NCBI RefSeq assembly: GCF_003586285.1
Contig: NZ_QUBR01000002.1
Location: 1,240,001-1,304,000, forward strand
From: Aeromicrobium endophyticum
GTDB taxonomy: Bacteria > Actinomycetota > Actinomycetes > Propionibacteriales > Nocardioidaceae
DNA: 64,000 bases
Direction of reading: 5' to 3'
Part shown: positions 8,085 through 19,524 of the stretch, piece by piece
Position numbering within the stretch: position 1 is the first letter of the stretch
Layout: the number at the start of each line of letters is the position of its first letter
The notes under the pieces: generated by a model
Told to the model about the DNA's origin: nothing
Databases searched by the model: none
The model's input: the letters and a program-made list of their open reading frames with translations, nothing else
Made by a program: the position numbers and the translations under genes

Positions 8085-9268
8085 AGGCTGACCCACTTTC
8101 GTTCGTCGGAGGAGGTGATCATCGCGTCGAGCACCTGGGCGGCGGTCAACGCGTCGTGGATGGTGGCACCCACCGGACGGCCGGTCGCGATCGACTCGAC
8201 GAGCCGGCGCGCCTCGACGACCTTGAGGTCGTCGAAGCCGATCGGGTTGTTGGTGCCCGGCTGGAAGACGCTGAGCTCGCCGTCGCCCGGACCGGCGTAC
8301 TCGGTCGTGTAGAAGCTGTTGAGGTAGGGCTGGCCGGCCGACGGGTCGACGCTCGACACGCGCAGCTCGTTCATGCGGCGGAAGTCCCACTGCACGGCGC
8401 CCTGGGTGCCGTGCACCTCGAAGCCGTACGTGTTCTGCTCGCCGACGGCGGTGCGGCTCGACTCGAGGATGCCTCGCGAGCCGTCCTGGAGCCGGAAGAG
8501 GGCGTTGACGTAGTCCTCGTTCTCGACCGCACCGAGGTCGCCGGCACCCTTCTCGTAGTGCATCGCACCGGGCAGCGCGGCCCGCCGCTGCGGGATGAAC
8601 GTCGCGCGGTCGACGACCAGCTCGGCGATCGGACCCACCACGTGCTGCACCAGGTCGGCCGCGTGGCTCACCAGGTCGCCGAGCACGCCGGAGCCGGAGT
8701 ACTCGTTCTGGAAGCGCCACGACAGCGCGGCGTCCGGATCGGCCGAGTAGTCGGCCAGGAACCGCACGACGGTGTGCTCGACGGTGCCGATGCGTCCCGA
8801 CGCCACGATCTCGCGGGCACGGTCGACGGCGGGGACGTTGCGGTAGTTGAAGCCCGTGGCCGCCTGGACGCCGGCGGCCTCGACGGCCGCCACGATCTCG
8901 GCGGTCTCGGCGGCGTTGCGACCGGCGGGCTTCTCGACCCACAGGTGCTTGCCGGCCTCGGCCGCAGCCACCGCCACGTCGCGGTGGATGAAGTTGGGCC
9001 CGGTGACGCACACCAGGTCGATCTCGTCGTGCGTGACGAGCTCGCGCCAGTCGGTCAGCAGGTGCTCGAAGCCGTAGGCGTCGGCCGCCCGCTTCGTGCG
9101 GTCGTCGGGCGCGTTGTCGGCCACAGCGACCAGTCGCGGCGCGAGCGGGGCATCGGGATAGTGCTGCAGCAGACGGGACAGGGCACGGGCGTGCACCTGG
9201 CCCATCCAGCCGAAGCCGACGATCCCGACGCGGAGCGCGGGCGTGCCCGTCACAGGGCGTGCGCTCAC
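8081..9268 (-). CDS. Gfo/Idh/MocA oxidoreductase, divergent paralogue
   Basis: A 395-residue NAD(P)-dependent dehydrogenase, longer than its two paralogues in the window. It shows GIVGFGWMG for the dinucleotide and EKPAGR for the catalytic Lys; the active-site segment is [12 protein letters not shown] instead of the IHDFD type. Enzymes of this subgroup often act on inositols or aldoses, or reduce inososes. The start overlaps the end of the ABC ATPase gene, and its stop overlaps the next dehydrogenase start, so it belongs to the inositol operon. The exact substrate is unresolved. Confidence 0.8.
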   Translation of the reverse strand: MSARPVTGTPALRVGIVGFGWMGQVHARALSRLLQHYPDAPLAPRLVAVADNAPDDRTKRAADAYGFEHLLTDWRELVTHDEIDLVCVTGPNFIHRDVAVAAAEAGKHLWVEKPAGRNAAETAEIVAAVEAAGVQAATGFNYRNVPAVDRAREIVASGRIGTVEHTVVRFLADYSADPDAALSWRFQNEYSGSGVLGDLVSHAADLVQHVVGPIAELVVDRATFIPQRRAALPGAMHYEKGAGDLGAVENEDYVNALFRLQDGSRGILESSRTAVGEQNTYGFEVHGTQGAVQWDFRRMNELRVSSVDPSAGQPYLNSFYTTEYAGPGDGELSVFQPGTNNPIGFDDLKVVEARRLVESIATGRPVGATIHDALTAAQVLDAMITSSDERKWVSL

Positions 9269-10140
9269 GTGACGTCGGCCTTCATGGTCTGCGCGATCTC
9301 GGAGTCGGCGCCCATCGTCTTCTCGAGCTCGTGCGCGAGCGACTCCAGCTCGGCGCCGCCCGCCATCATCGACGTCAGCTCCTCGAGGGTCATCTCGGCC
9401 TTCGGGAAGTCACCCATGCTCTTGCCGCGACGCAGCAGCATGAACCGGTCGCCCACGGGATATGCGTGGTGCGGGTTGTGGGTGATGAACACGACGCCGA
9501 GCCCGCGGTCACGGGCCTTGGCGATGTACTTGAGCACGACGCCCGACTGCTTGACGCCGAGCGCGGCGGTGGGCTCGTCGAGGATCAGCACGCGGGCACC
9601 GAAGTACACGGCCCGGGCGATCGCGACGCACTGCCGCTCACCACCCGAGAGCGTGCCGATGGGCTGCTCGACGTCGCGCAGGTCGATGCCCATGGCGGCG
9701 AGCTCGTCCTTGGTGATGCGCTTCATCTCGTCGACGTCGAGCTTCTTGAACGGGCCGAAGCCCTTCGTGATCTCGCTGCCGAGGAAGAAGTTGCGCCACA
9801 CCGGCATCAGCGGGACGACCGCGAGGTCCTGGTAGACCGTCGCGATGCCGAGCTCGAGTGCCGCACGCGGGCTCGAGAGCGTCGTGGCCTGCCCGTCGAT
9901 CAGCAGGTCGCCGTCGCTGTGCTCGTGAGCACCCGCGAGGATCTTGATGAACGTCGACTTGCCGGCACCGTTGTCGCCCAGCACGCAGGTGACCTCACCC
10001 GCGCGCACCGACGTCGACACGTCGCTCAGGGCGATGATGTTGCCGTAGCGCTTGCCGATGTCCTTGACCTCGATCACGGCCGTGCCGGCCGCGGCGGGGG
10101 CCGCGACGTTGGTCGCCTGCTCGGTCTTCTTGTCGCTCAT
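9265..10140 (-). CDS. Sugar/inositol ABC transporter ATP-binding protein
   Basis: A 291-residue single-cassette ATPase that would drive import through the permease encoded just upstream. Walker A is GDNGAGKST (55-63), the signature is LSGGERQ and Walker B is [11 protein letters not shown]. It has one ATPase domain, unlike the two-domain RbsA/MglA type, and so resembles FrcA/IatA-like proteins. The ATG at 10140 overlaps the permease stop (ATGA). A 21-residue Ala-rich tail precedes the conserved start of the fold. Confidence 0.9.
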   Translation of the reverse strand: MSDKKTEQATNVAAPAAAGTAVIEVKDIGKRYGNIIALSDVSTSVRAGEVTCVLGDNGAGKSTFIKILAGAHEHSDGDLLIDGQATTLSSPRAALELGIATVYQDLAVVPLMPVWRNFFLGSEITKGFGPFKKLDVDEMKRITKDELAAMGIDLRDVEQPIGTLSGGERQCVAIARAVYFGARVLILDEPTAALGVKQSGVVLKYIAKARDRGLGVVFITHNPHHAYPVGDRFMLLRRGKSMGDFPKAEMTLEELTSMMAGGAELESLAHELEKTMGADSEIAQTMKADVT

Positions 10141-11171
10141 CGTGCCGTCTCCGCTCGCTTGCGAACCCACTCGTTGAGGAGCACCGCGCCCAGGAGCATG
10201 ACTCCCAGGAAGGCCTTGAGCCAGTTGTTGTCCCAGCCCGAGTAGACGATGCCCTGGTTGACCATGCCGTAGATCAGCGCGCCGAGGGCGGCGCCGATCG
10301 CCGATCCGTAGCCGCCGGTCATGAGGCAGCCCCCGACCACGGCACAGATGATGTAGATGAACTCCTGGCCGACGCCCGTGTTGCTCTGGACGGTCGACGT
10401 CGTGAACAGCAGCAGCATGCCGACGAGCCAGCCGGCACCCGCGGTCGTCATGAACAGGCCGACCTTGGTCTTGAAGACCGGGACGCCGATCTGCCGTGCA
10501 GCGGTCTGCTGACCGCCGACCGAGAAGATCCAGTTGCCGGTGCGCGTGCGCAGCAGGACCCACGTCGCGATCGCCGTGACGGCCAGCCACCAGAAGACCG
10601 AGGCGTACACGAGCCCGCCGCCGATGTCGGCCGCCGAGCCGAAGACCTTCTTGGCCGAGTCGTAGTACGGGACGTTGGACATGCCCTGGATCGCGACCTG
10701 CCCGATGAGCGCCTTGGTGCCGGCCAGGTCGATGCCCTGCAGCACGAAGAAGGTGCCGAGGGTGACGATGAAGCTCGGTAGCCCCGTCTTCATCACGAGC
10801 ACCCCGTTGATGAACCCGACCAGCAGCGCCAGCGCCAGCGACACGAGGATCGCGGCCCAGATGTTGAGGCCGTACTCGGTCGTCAGCACGCCGACGATGA
10901 GGCCGGTGAAGCCCGTCATGGCGCCGGCCGAGAGATCGAACTCGCCGCCGATCATCAGCAGGGCGACGGCGACGGCCATGATGCCGATCGTCGAGGCGCC
11001 GCGCAGCCAGGTGCTGGCTCCCGGAGCGGTGGCGAACACGCTCGTGGTGGCGGCGAAGAACACGAAGATCACGATGGCCGCGACGAGCGCGCCGATCTCC
11101 GGTCGTTTCAAGAGCTTGGTGACCGTCGACGTGCGCGCGATGCGCTCGTCGGTCACGGTTGCTGTGGTCAT
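10137..11171 (-). CDS. Sugar/inositol ABC transporter permease
   Basis: A 344-residue integral membrane protein of the BPD_transp_2 (RbsC/XylH-like) family with about 8-10 hydrophobic segments. [17 protein letters not shown] near residue 85 and [21 protein letters not shown] near residue 285 are family hallmarks. It would form the membrane channel for the binding protein encoded at 11266-12228. AGGGAG precedes the ATG at 11171. A strong hairpin sits between it and the binding protein gene, probably lowering permease expression relative to the binding protein. Confidence 0.9.
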   Translation of the reverse strand: MTTATVTDERIARTSTVTKLLKRPEIGALVAAIVIFVFFAATTSVFATAPGASTWLRGASTIGIMAVAVALLMIGGEFDLSAGAMTGFTGLIVGVLTTEYGLNIWAAILVSLALALLVGFINGVLVMKTGLPSFIVTLGTFFVLQGIDLAGTKALIGQVAIQGMSNVPYYDSAKKVFGSAADIGGGLVYASVFWWLAVTAIATWVLLRTRTGNWIFSVGGQQTAARQIGVPVFKTKVGLFMTTAGAGWLVGMLLLFTTSTVQSNTGVGQEFIYIICAVVGGCLMTGGYGSAIGAALGALIYGMVNQGIVYSGWDNNWLKAFLGVMLLGAVLLNEWVRKRAETAR

Positions 11172-11228
11172 GATGGGTGCTCCCTGGGTGGGCTGAAGAG
11201 CTCGTGGATGTAGGGGGTGGCTGGTGAG

Positions 11229-11259
11229 CCGCGGGGCCCGGACGTGCCGGGCCCCACGG
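11229..11259 (-). terminator. Intercistronic hairpin (partial terminator or mRNA stabiliser)
   Basis: GGGGCCCGG (11233-11241) and CCGGGCCCC (11247-11255) form a perfect 9-bp stem, extended by CCG/CGG past one mismatch. It starts a few bases after the stop of the binding protein gene. Hairpins here commonly raise binding protein over permease levels in sugar ABC operons. Confidence 0.65.
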
Positions 11260-11265
11260 ATCAGG

Positions 11266-12228
11266 TCAGCGGGTTCCGTTCGCGGCGAACTTCAGGACCG
11301 CGTCGGCGTTCTCCTTGGTGATGAAGGCCGGACCCGAGTTGATGGGCTGGCCGCCGCCGATGTCGTTGCCGTTGATCGACTTGAGGTACAGGCCCGTGAC
11401 GCCCATGAAGCCTTGGACGTAGGGCTGCTGGTCGACCGCGAACAGGATCGTCCCGGCCTGGATGTCCTTGATGACGTCCTCGGACAGGTCGAACGTCGCG
11501 ACCTTGGCCTTGCTGCCGGAGTCCTTGACCGCCGAGACGGCGTCGATGGCGTACTGGCCACCGAGTGTCACGACGGTGTCGATGCCGGTCTCGGACTGCA
11601 GCTTCGAGGTGATCGTGGCCGAGACGGCGTTGTCGTCGGTGCCGTCGACCTGCAGGTTCTCGACCTTGCCGCCCATCGTCTCGGCGACGGCCTTGCACCG
11701 CTCCTCCAGACCGACGTTGCCGGCCTCCTGGATGACGCAGATGGCGTTCTTCGAGCCGTCGGCCTTGAGCTTCTCGCCCACGGCCTGCCCGGCGATCGTC
11801 TCGGTCTGACCGATGTGCGTGATCGCGCCGAAGTCCTTGAACTTGTCGACACCGGAGTTGATCGTGATGACCGGGACGCCCGCCGCGACGGCCTTCTTGA
11901 CGCTGGCCTCGAGGCCGTCGGGGTTGGCCATCGAGACGACGATGCCGTCGACCTTGTCGGCGACCGCGCCGTCGATGAGCTGGGACTGCTTGGCCGGGTC
12001 GGCGTCCGAGCTGTACTCGACCTTGACGCCGTAGTCCTTGCCGGCCTGCTCGGCACCGGACTTGACCCGGTCCCAGAACGCGTCGCCGGGCGCGCCGTGC
12101 GTGATGACGGCGTACGTGTAGTCCTTCTTGGCCGTGTCGGCCGTTCCGCTGTCGCTGCCCGTGCCGCTGCACGCGGCCAGCAGGGTGCCGGCAGCGAGGA
12201 TCGCACCGACGATCTTGATCTTCTTCAT
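11266..12228 (-). CDS. Sugar/inositol ABC transporter substrate-binding lipoprotein
   Basis: A 320-residue periplasmic-binding-type protein (Peripla_BP_4 family). A lipoprotein signal ends in LLAAC, so Cys20 would be lipidated and the protein tethered outside the membrane. The mature domain (about 35-310) resembles ribose, xylose and inositol binders, with ITHGAPGDAFWDRVKSGAEQ at its start. Within the iol operon, myo-inositol or an isomer is the likely ligand (inference). The ATG at 12228 begins the MKKIKIV signal peptide; longer upstream frames lack a signal. Confidence 0.9.
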   Translation of the reverse strand: MKKIKIVGAILAAGTLLAACSGTGSDSGTADTAKKDYTYAVITHGAPGDAFWDRVKSGAEQAGKDYGVKVEYSSDADPAKQSQLIDGAVADKVDGIVVSMANPDGLEASVKKAVAAGVPVITINSGVDKFKDFGAITHIGQTETIAGQAVGEKLKADGSKNAICVIQEAGNVGLEERCKAVAETMGGKVENLQVDGTDDNAVSATITSKLQSETGIDTVVTLGGQYAIDAVSAVKDSGSKAKVATFDLSEDVIKDIQAGTILFAVDQQPYVQGFMGVTGLYLKSINGNDIGGGQPINSGPAFITKENADAVLKFAANGTR

Positions 12229-12281
12229 GGTGGGTGTGTTCCTGTTCTCTTGGGTTGTTCCCGGCGCCGGAAGGAGTAGGG

Positions 12282-13774
12282 CTATTGGGCCGTCGGGAAG
12301 TTGAGCTGGGCGAGCGATTCCTCGCTGACGTGGGGCCACCGGGTGGTGACGACCTTCGCCTGCGTGTAGAACCTCACGCCTTCGGGACCATGGATGTGAT
12401 GATCGCCGAACAGTGAGTCCTTCCAGCCCCCGAAGGAGTGGAAGGCCATGGGGACCGGGACCGGCACGTTGATGCCGATCATGCCCACATGGACCTTCCG
12501 CTGGAAAGTCCGTGCCACCTCACCCGAGGAAGTGAACACTGCTGTGCCGTTGCCGTACGGATTCGAGTTGATGAGCTCGATCGCGGCGTCCAGCGTCGGA
12601 ACCCGCAGCACGGTGAGCACGGGTCCGAAGATCTCGTCGGTGTAGACCGACATGTCAGGGGTGACCTGGTCGAGCAGCGAGGGGCCCACGAAGAAGCCCT
12701 CCTCGTAGTCGTCGACCACCAGGTCGCGGCCGTCGACGACCACGGTCGCGCCGGCCGCCTCGCCCTGGCCGATGTAGTCGACGATGCGGTCGCGCGAGGC
12801 CTTGGTCACGACCGGGCCCATCTCGGCGTCCGGGTCGGTGCCGACGCTGACCTTCAGGTCGGTCGAGCGCTCGCGGATCTTCTCGACGAGGGTGTCGGCG
12901 GTCGGACCGACCGCGACGACGGCCGAGATGGCCATGCAGCGCTGCCCGGCCGAGCCGTAGCCCGCGGCCACGATGTGGTCGGCGGCGAAGTCGAGGTCGG
13001 CGTCGGGCATCACGACGGCGTGGTTCTTGGCGCCGCCGAGGGCCTGCACGCGCTTGCCGGTGCGGCTCGCGTTCTCGTGCACGTACTTGGCGATCGGCGT
13101 GGAGCCGACGAACGAGACGCCGGCGACGTCGCGGTGCTCGAGGATCGCGTCGACCGCGACCTTGTCGCCGTGGACGACGTTGAACACGCCGTCGGGCAGG
13201 CCGGCCTCGGTGTAGAGGCGCGCGACCAGGTCGGACGCACCGGGCACCCGCTCGGACGGCTTGAGCACGAAGGTGTTGCCGCAGGCGATCGCGACGGGGT
13301 GCATCCACAGCGGCACCATGATCGGGAAGTTGAACGGCGTGATGCCCACGACGACGCCGATCGGCTGGCGGAAGGTGTGCGAGTCGATGTTGCCCGAGAC
13401 CTGGTCGCTGTACTCGCCCTTGAGCAGCTGCGGGATGCCCGCGGCGAACTCGACGACCTCGCGGCCGCGGACGACCTCGCCCTTGGCGTCGTCGATCGTC
13501 TTGCCGTGCTCGGAGCTGATGATCGCGGCGAGCTCGTCCTCGTGCTCGACCAGCAGCTGGCGGAAGTCGAACATGATGCGCGAGCGCGCCGTCACCGAGG
13601 TCTCGCTCCACGTCTCGAAGGCCTTCGCCGACGAGACGACGACGGCGTCGACGTCGGCGGAGGTCGCGAGCCGCACCTGGGACTTCGCGATGCCGCGGGC
13701 GGGGTCGTAGACGTCGCCGAAGCGGTCGCTCTCGCCCTGGAACGGTGCGCCGTCGACGTAGTGGTCGTACTGAG

Positions 13775-13778
<4 letters not shown>
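12282..13778 (-). CDS. iolA: CoA-acylating methylmalonate/malonate semialdehyde dehydrogenase
   Basis: A 498-residue aldehyde dehydrogenase (also named MmsA). It converts malonate semialdehyde plus CoA and NAD+ to acetyl-CoA and CO2, the last step of inositol breakdown. The catalytic Cys281 lies in GSAGQRCMA, and GITPFNFPIMVPLWM and KPSERVPGA are family segments. Length is normal. AGAGGA precedes the ATG at 13778, which overlaps the iolD stop. The binding protein gene follows after 53 bp, so the transporter is probably on the same transcript. Confidence 0.93.
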
Positions 13779-15747
<1,969 letters not shown>

Positions 15748-15748
<1 letters not shown>

Positions 15749-16635
15749 CAGAGGTCGCCCTTTCCGGGTGATCCGGTCGTTCCGAACGGCAGGCGGGGGT
15801 CGACGGGCTGGTCGGCCCAGGTGTCGCGGATCCACGTGTGGGCCGGGTCGTCGCAGATCAGCCAGGCCCGCTCGTCGCCCGGGCCGGCCATGACGTTGAG
15901 GTAGTAGAGGTCGTAGCCCGGGGCCGCGATCGACGGACCGTGCCAGCCGTGCGGGATCAGCACCGCGTCGCCCGTGCGCACCTCGGCCGAGACGTCGATG
16001 TCGGCGTTCTCGTGGCCGTAGACGCGCTGGAAGCCGATGCCCGGCCCCGCAGGCCCGTCGGCGACCTCGAAGTAGTAGATCTCCTCGAGCGCAGTCTCGC
16101 CGTCGCGCTCCTCGTCGTGCTTGTGCGGCGGGTACGACGACCAGTTGCCGCCGGGCGTCAGCACCTCGCACGCGATCATGTTGACCGCGTCGAGCACGCC
16201 GGGGACGCCGAAGTTGTTGACCTGACGGCTCGACTGGCCGGCCCCTCGCATCTCGACCGGCACGTCGGCCTTGGGCAGGTAGGCCGGCTCGAGGCGCTCG
16301 TGGCAGACCGCCGAGGCCAGCGCGAAGCGTCCGCCGTCCGTGCTGGCGATCGTCAGGCTCGCGTCACGGGGCGCGTACACGACGTCGCTGGGGCCGGCGA
16401 AGACGGTGGCGCGACCCTCGAGCGCGAAGGCCTGACCGTCGACGCTCACGTCGGCAGCGCCGCCCAGCGACAGCACCATGACCTCGGAGTCGCCGGTGTC
16501 GAGCTGCTCGGCCTGGCCGGCCGCGAGCTCGAGCACGCGCAGGCCGCTGAACTGCCAGCCCGCGACCTCGGGGGTGATCTCGAGCGCGAACGGCCCACTG
16601 GCCGCCTCGCCCGATCGCAGCACGTTCGTCGTCAT
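15748..16635 (-). CDS. iolB: 5-deoxy-glucuronate isomerase
   Basis: A 295-residue bicupin that converts 5-deoxy-D-glucuronate to 5-dehydro-2-deoxy-D-gluconate. The metal-binding cupin segment is WSSYPPHKHDEERDG...EEIYYFEV, followed by DAVLIPHGWHGP and YDLYYLNVMAGP, all family hallmarks. Length is normal. Its start overlaps the upstream aldolase-like gene (ATGA). It acts between IolD and IolC. Confidence 0.95.
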
Positions 16636-17543
16636 CGCTGCATCAGCCCCACGGTCGCGTCGACGGCTTCTTCGACGGTGCCGGTGGGCGGGAACAGCAG
16701 GCTGCGGCCCACGATCATGCCGCGCACGACAGGGTTGGCCAGCGCCTTCGACCAGGTGGCGAGCTGGGCGCCCTGGTCGGCGGAGACCTCGCCGCCGAGC
16801 AGCAGCACCGGCAGGGTCGTCGCGGCCAGCACGGCGTCCATGTCGTCGATGACCGGCAGCTTGAGCCACGTGTAGGCGCTGGTCGGCGCCAGGCCGGCGG
16901 CGACCGTGGCCGACCGGATGACGGCCTCGGTCGACAGGTCGTTGCGCACCTTGCCGTCGTCGCCGCGTCCCGAGATGAAGGGCTCGACCATCGCCATGAG
17001 GCCGCGCGACGCGAGATCGGCGACGGCGTTGGCCGTGGCCTCCATCGTGCGCACCGTCGAGGCGTCGTTGGGGTCGATGCGGAACAGCATCTTGCCGCCC
17101 TGGAACCCGAACGACGCGATCGTCGCGGCGTCGTGGCCCGTGAAGCGGTCGTCGATCTCGAAGACCGTCCCCGCGAGGCCACCGCGGTTCATCGAGCCGA
17201 TGACGACCTTGTCGTCGAGCGCCCCGAGCAGGAGGAGGTCCTCGATGACGTCGGCGGTGCCGAGCACGCCGTCGACGCCGGGGCGCGACAGCGCACGGAC
17301 CATGCGGTCGAGCAGCTCGGACCGGTCGCCCATCGCCAGGGCGTCGTCGCCGGCGCGGAGCGCGCCGCGGGCGGGGTGGTCGGCGGCGATCAGCATGAGC
17401 CGTCCGTCGGGGTTCTGGCCGACCAGGCCGCGCGCGGGCTGACGGCGCTCGGCCCAGAGACGCGCGATGCGACCCGGGTCGGTGGCGCGCGTCGTGGTGA
17501 TCGCCTGCACGTCGGCGGCGGTCACGGTGGTGGGTGCGGTCAT
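16632..17543 (-). CDS. Cgl0159-type (beta/alpha)8-barrel protein, probable aldolase of inositol catabolism
   Basis: A 303-residue predicted TIM barrel. It matches the actinobacterial iol-cluster protein named Cgl0159 family, related to class I aldolases such as LacD and DeoC-like enzymes. Visible segments are LIAADHPARGAL, DGVLGTADVIEDLLLLGAL, IGSMNRGGL, TWLKLPVI (candidate Schiff-base Lys) and LLLGGEV. No separate iolJ is present, and this gene stands directly after iolC, so cleavage of 2-deoxy-5-keto-gluconate-6-phosphate to dihydroxyacetone phosphate and malonate semialdehyde is the likely role (inference). Confidence 0.75.
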   Translation of the reverse strand: MTAPTTVTAADVQAITTTRATDPGRIARLWAERRQPARGLVGQNPDGRLMLIAADHPARGALRAGDDALAMGDRSELLDRMVRALSRPGVDGVLGTADVIEDLLLLGALDDKVVIGSMNRGGLAGTVFEIDDRFTGHDAATIASFGFQGGKMLFRIDPNDASTVRTMEATANAVADLASRGLMAMVEPFISGRGDDGKVRNDLSTEAVIRSATVAAGLAPTSAYTWLKLPVIDDMDAVLAATTLPVLLLGGEVSADQGAQLATWSKALANPVVRGMIVGRSLLFPPTGTVEEAVDATVGLMQR

Positions 17544-18493
17544 CGGCCGTTCTCCTGCAGATAGGTCTCGAGCTGGGCCACGGTCGGCATCGCGTCGGCG
17601 CAGGACAGCTGTCCGGCGACGAACGATCCGGCGGCGTTGGCGCCGGACAGGGTGTCGGTGAGGCTGGCGCCGGTCAGCAGCCCGTGGACGAGGGCGCCGC
17701 CGAACGCGTCGCCCGCGCCGAGGCCGTTGACGACCTGGACGGGGACGGGCGGCACGACGACGGACTCGTCGCCCCGCACGCCCAGCACGCCGAGCGGGCC
17801 CTGCTTGACGATCGCGAGCTCGATGCCCGCGGCCTGCAGCGCCGTGGCGGCGGCCTGCGGATCGGTCTCGCCGATCGCGACCTGGCACTCCTCCTTGTTG
17901 CCGACCGCCACGGTCGCGAAGGGCAGCACCTTGGCGATCTCTGCGGTCGCGGCCTCGGGCGACTCCCAGAACATCGGGCGGTAGTCGAGGTCGATGACCG
18001 TCGTGCCATGACCCGCGCGGGCCTCGAGAGCGGCCAGGTGCGCCTCGCGGCTGGGCTCCTGCGACAGGCCCGTGACGGTGACCCAGAAGATGTCGGCGGC
18101 GCGGATCGCGTCGTAGTCGAGCTCGTCGGCGCTGATGTGCAGGTCGGGCGCCTTCGGGCCGCGGTAGAAGTACAGCGGGAAGTCGTCCGGCGGGAAGATC
18201 TCGCAGAACACGACCGGTGTCGGCACGCCGGGCACCGACGTGACGTACTGGTCGTCGACACCGAATCCCTGCAGCGCCTGGTGGATGAAGCGGCCGAACG
18301 GGTCGTCGCCCGTGCGGGTGACGACGGCCGAGCGGTGCCCCAAGCGTGCGGCGGCCACCGCGACGTTGGTCGCGCTGCCGCCGAGGAACTTGCCGAACGA
18401 CGAGACCTCCTCGAGGCCGACGCCGATCTGCTCGGGGTAGATGTCGACACCGACGCGGCCCATCGTGATGAGCTCGTGGTGGGCAGTCGTCAC
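17540..18493 (-). CDS. iolC: 5-dehydro-2-deoxygluconokinase
   Basis: A 317-residue PfkB-family sugar kinase that phosphorylates 5-dehydro-2-deoxy-gluconate with ATP. MGRVGVDIYPEQIGVGLEEV and GGSATNVAVAAARLG near the N-terminus are typical of IolC. GLGAGDAFGGALVHG carries the catalytic Asp. The GTG start at 18493 overlaps the iolE stop (GTGA); a later ATG at MGRVG would remove only 11 residues. Confidence 0.93.
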   Translation of the reverse strand: MTTAHHELITMGRVGVDIYPEQIGVGLEEVSSFGKFLGGSATNVAVAAARLGHRSAVVTRTGDDPFGRFIHQALQGFGVDDQYVTSVPGVPTPVVFCEIFPPDDFPLYFYRGPKAPDLHISADELDYDAIRAADIFWVTVTGLSQEPSREAHLAALEARAGHGTTVIDLDYRPMFWESPEAATAEIAKVLPFATVAVGNKEECQVAIGETDPQAAATALQAAGIELAIVKQGPLGVLGVRGDESVVVPPVPVQVVNGLGAGDAFGGALVHGLLTGASLTDTLSGANAAGSFVAGQLSCADAMPTVAQLETYLQENGR

Positions 18494-19389
18494 GCCAGTG
18501 CATCCTTCACGAAGTCGAGGCACGAGCGTACGTCGGCGACGGGTCCTTCGCCCTGGGGCGCGCCGTCCTTGAACATGACGTCCTGCTCCAGGACGTACCA
18601 GCCGTCGTAGCCGTGGCTGCGCAGCGCGTCGATCATGGCGCGGATGTCGACGTCGCCCTGTCCCAGCACCTGCCACATGCCGGCCGCGACGGCGTCGGCG
18701 AAGGCTACCTCGCCCGAGACGACCTTGGCCGCGGCGGCAGCGTCGACGTCCTTGAGGTGGACGTGCTTGACGCGGTCGAGGTTGGCCAAGGTGATCGCGA
18801 CGGGGTCGGCGCCGGCGGCGGCCAGGTGGCCGGTGTCGACGCACAGTCCGACGTGCGAGCCCTCGAGGACGCGCTGGACGTCGTCGGCGTTCTCGACGAG
18901 CGTCCCGATGTGCGGGTGGATCGCGGCGACGACGCCACGCGACTCGGCGTGGTCGGCGATGCGGTCGAGGTTGGCGAGCAGCGTCTTCCACTGCAGCTCG
19001 TCGAGCACCGGACGGGCGTCGTAGCCGTCGGCGCCGGTCGAGGCGGCCAGGACGACGACGCCGGCGCCCGACGCGAGGCAGGCGTCGATGAACGGGTCGA
19101 CGTCGGTCAGGGGGTCGTGGGCCGGGTCGTGCAGCACGACGGGCAGGAAGCCGCCGACGGCCTGGAGGCCGAAGCCCTCGAGGAAGGCGGCCTTCTCGGC
19201 GGGGTCGGTGGGCAGGAAGCCGTCGGGACCGAACTCCGTGGCACCGAGGCCGAGCGACTGCATCTCGGTGAGGACCCGGTCGGCCGGCATCTGGTAACCC
19301 CAGCCGGGCACCTCGCAGACGCCCCACGAGATGGGTGCACCGGCGATGCGGAGGGGGGCCTGGCCCTGGGGCTCAAGGGTCGTCGACAC
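18490..19389 (-). CDS. iolE: Inosose dehydratase-like TIM-barrel protein
   Basis: A 299-residue xylose-isomerase-like TIM barrel, first gene of the operon. ISWGVCEVPGWGYQM at the start is characteristic of actinobacterial IolE-type proteins, which dehydrate scyllo-inosose to the cyclic diketone. AIHPHIGTLVE, CVDTGHLAAAG and VKHVHLKDVD carry candidate metal ligands. The GTG at 19389 is preceded by GAGGACC. An isomerase (IolI) or IolH role is the main alternative. The promoter region upstream carries three TGTC/GACA inverted repeats. Confidence 0.83.
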   Translation of the reverse strand: MSTTLEPQGQAPLRIAGAPISWGVCEVPGWGYQMPADRVLTEMQSLGLGATEFGPDGFLPTDPAEKAAFLEGFGLQAVGGFLPVVLHDPAHDPLTDVDPFIDACLASGAGVVVLAASTGADGYDARPVLDELQWKTLLANLDRIADHAESRGVVAAIHPHIGTLVENADDVQRVLEGSHVGLCVDTGHLAAAGADPVAITLANLDRVKHVHLKDVDAAAAAKVVSGEVAFADAVAAGMWQVLGQGDVDIRAMIDALRSHGYDGWYVLEQDVMFKDGAPQGEGPVADVRSCLDFVKDALA

Positions 19390-19417
19390 GGGGTCCTCGC
19401 GTTTCTGTGCTGTGTAT

Positions 19418-19489
19418 ATGTCGTGACAAACTCGTCTCGAGCGAGTGTGTCTCACGACACAGGAGACTGTCAAGCCTTTGTCATGACAT
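19418..19489. promoter_or_regulatory. Three TGTC/GACA inverted repeats, candidate GntR operators of the iol operon
   Basis: ATGTCGTGACAAA (19418-19430) and TTTGTCATGACAT (19477-19489) are inverted copies of one site with core TGTC-RT-GACA. A related GTGTC-N4-GACAC lies between them at 19447-19460. On the minus strand a TATACA -10-like box (19418-19413) abuts the first site, so a bound repressor would block iol transcription. The second site lies just upstream of the GntR gene, allowing self-control. Confidence 0.65.
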
Positions 19490-19512
19490 ATGGACAAAGC
19501 GGACATAGCCGC

Positions 19513-19518
19513 TAGATT
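19513..19518 (+). promoter_or_regulatory. Candidate -10 box for leaderless GntR regulator mRNA
   Basis: TAGATT fits TANNNT and ends 6 nt before the ATG at 19525, so the transcript would begin at or next to the start codon. No Shine-Dalgarno sequence is visible, which agrees. Confidence 0.5.
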
Positions 19519-19524
19519 GTCGCC

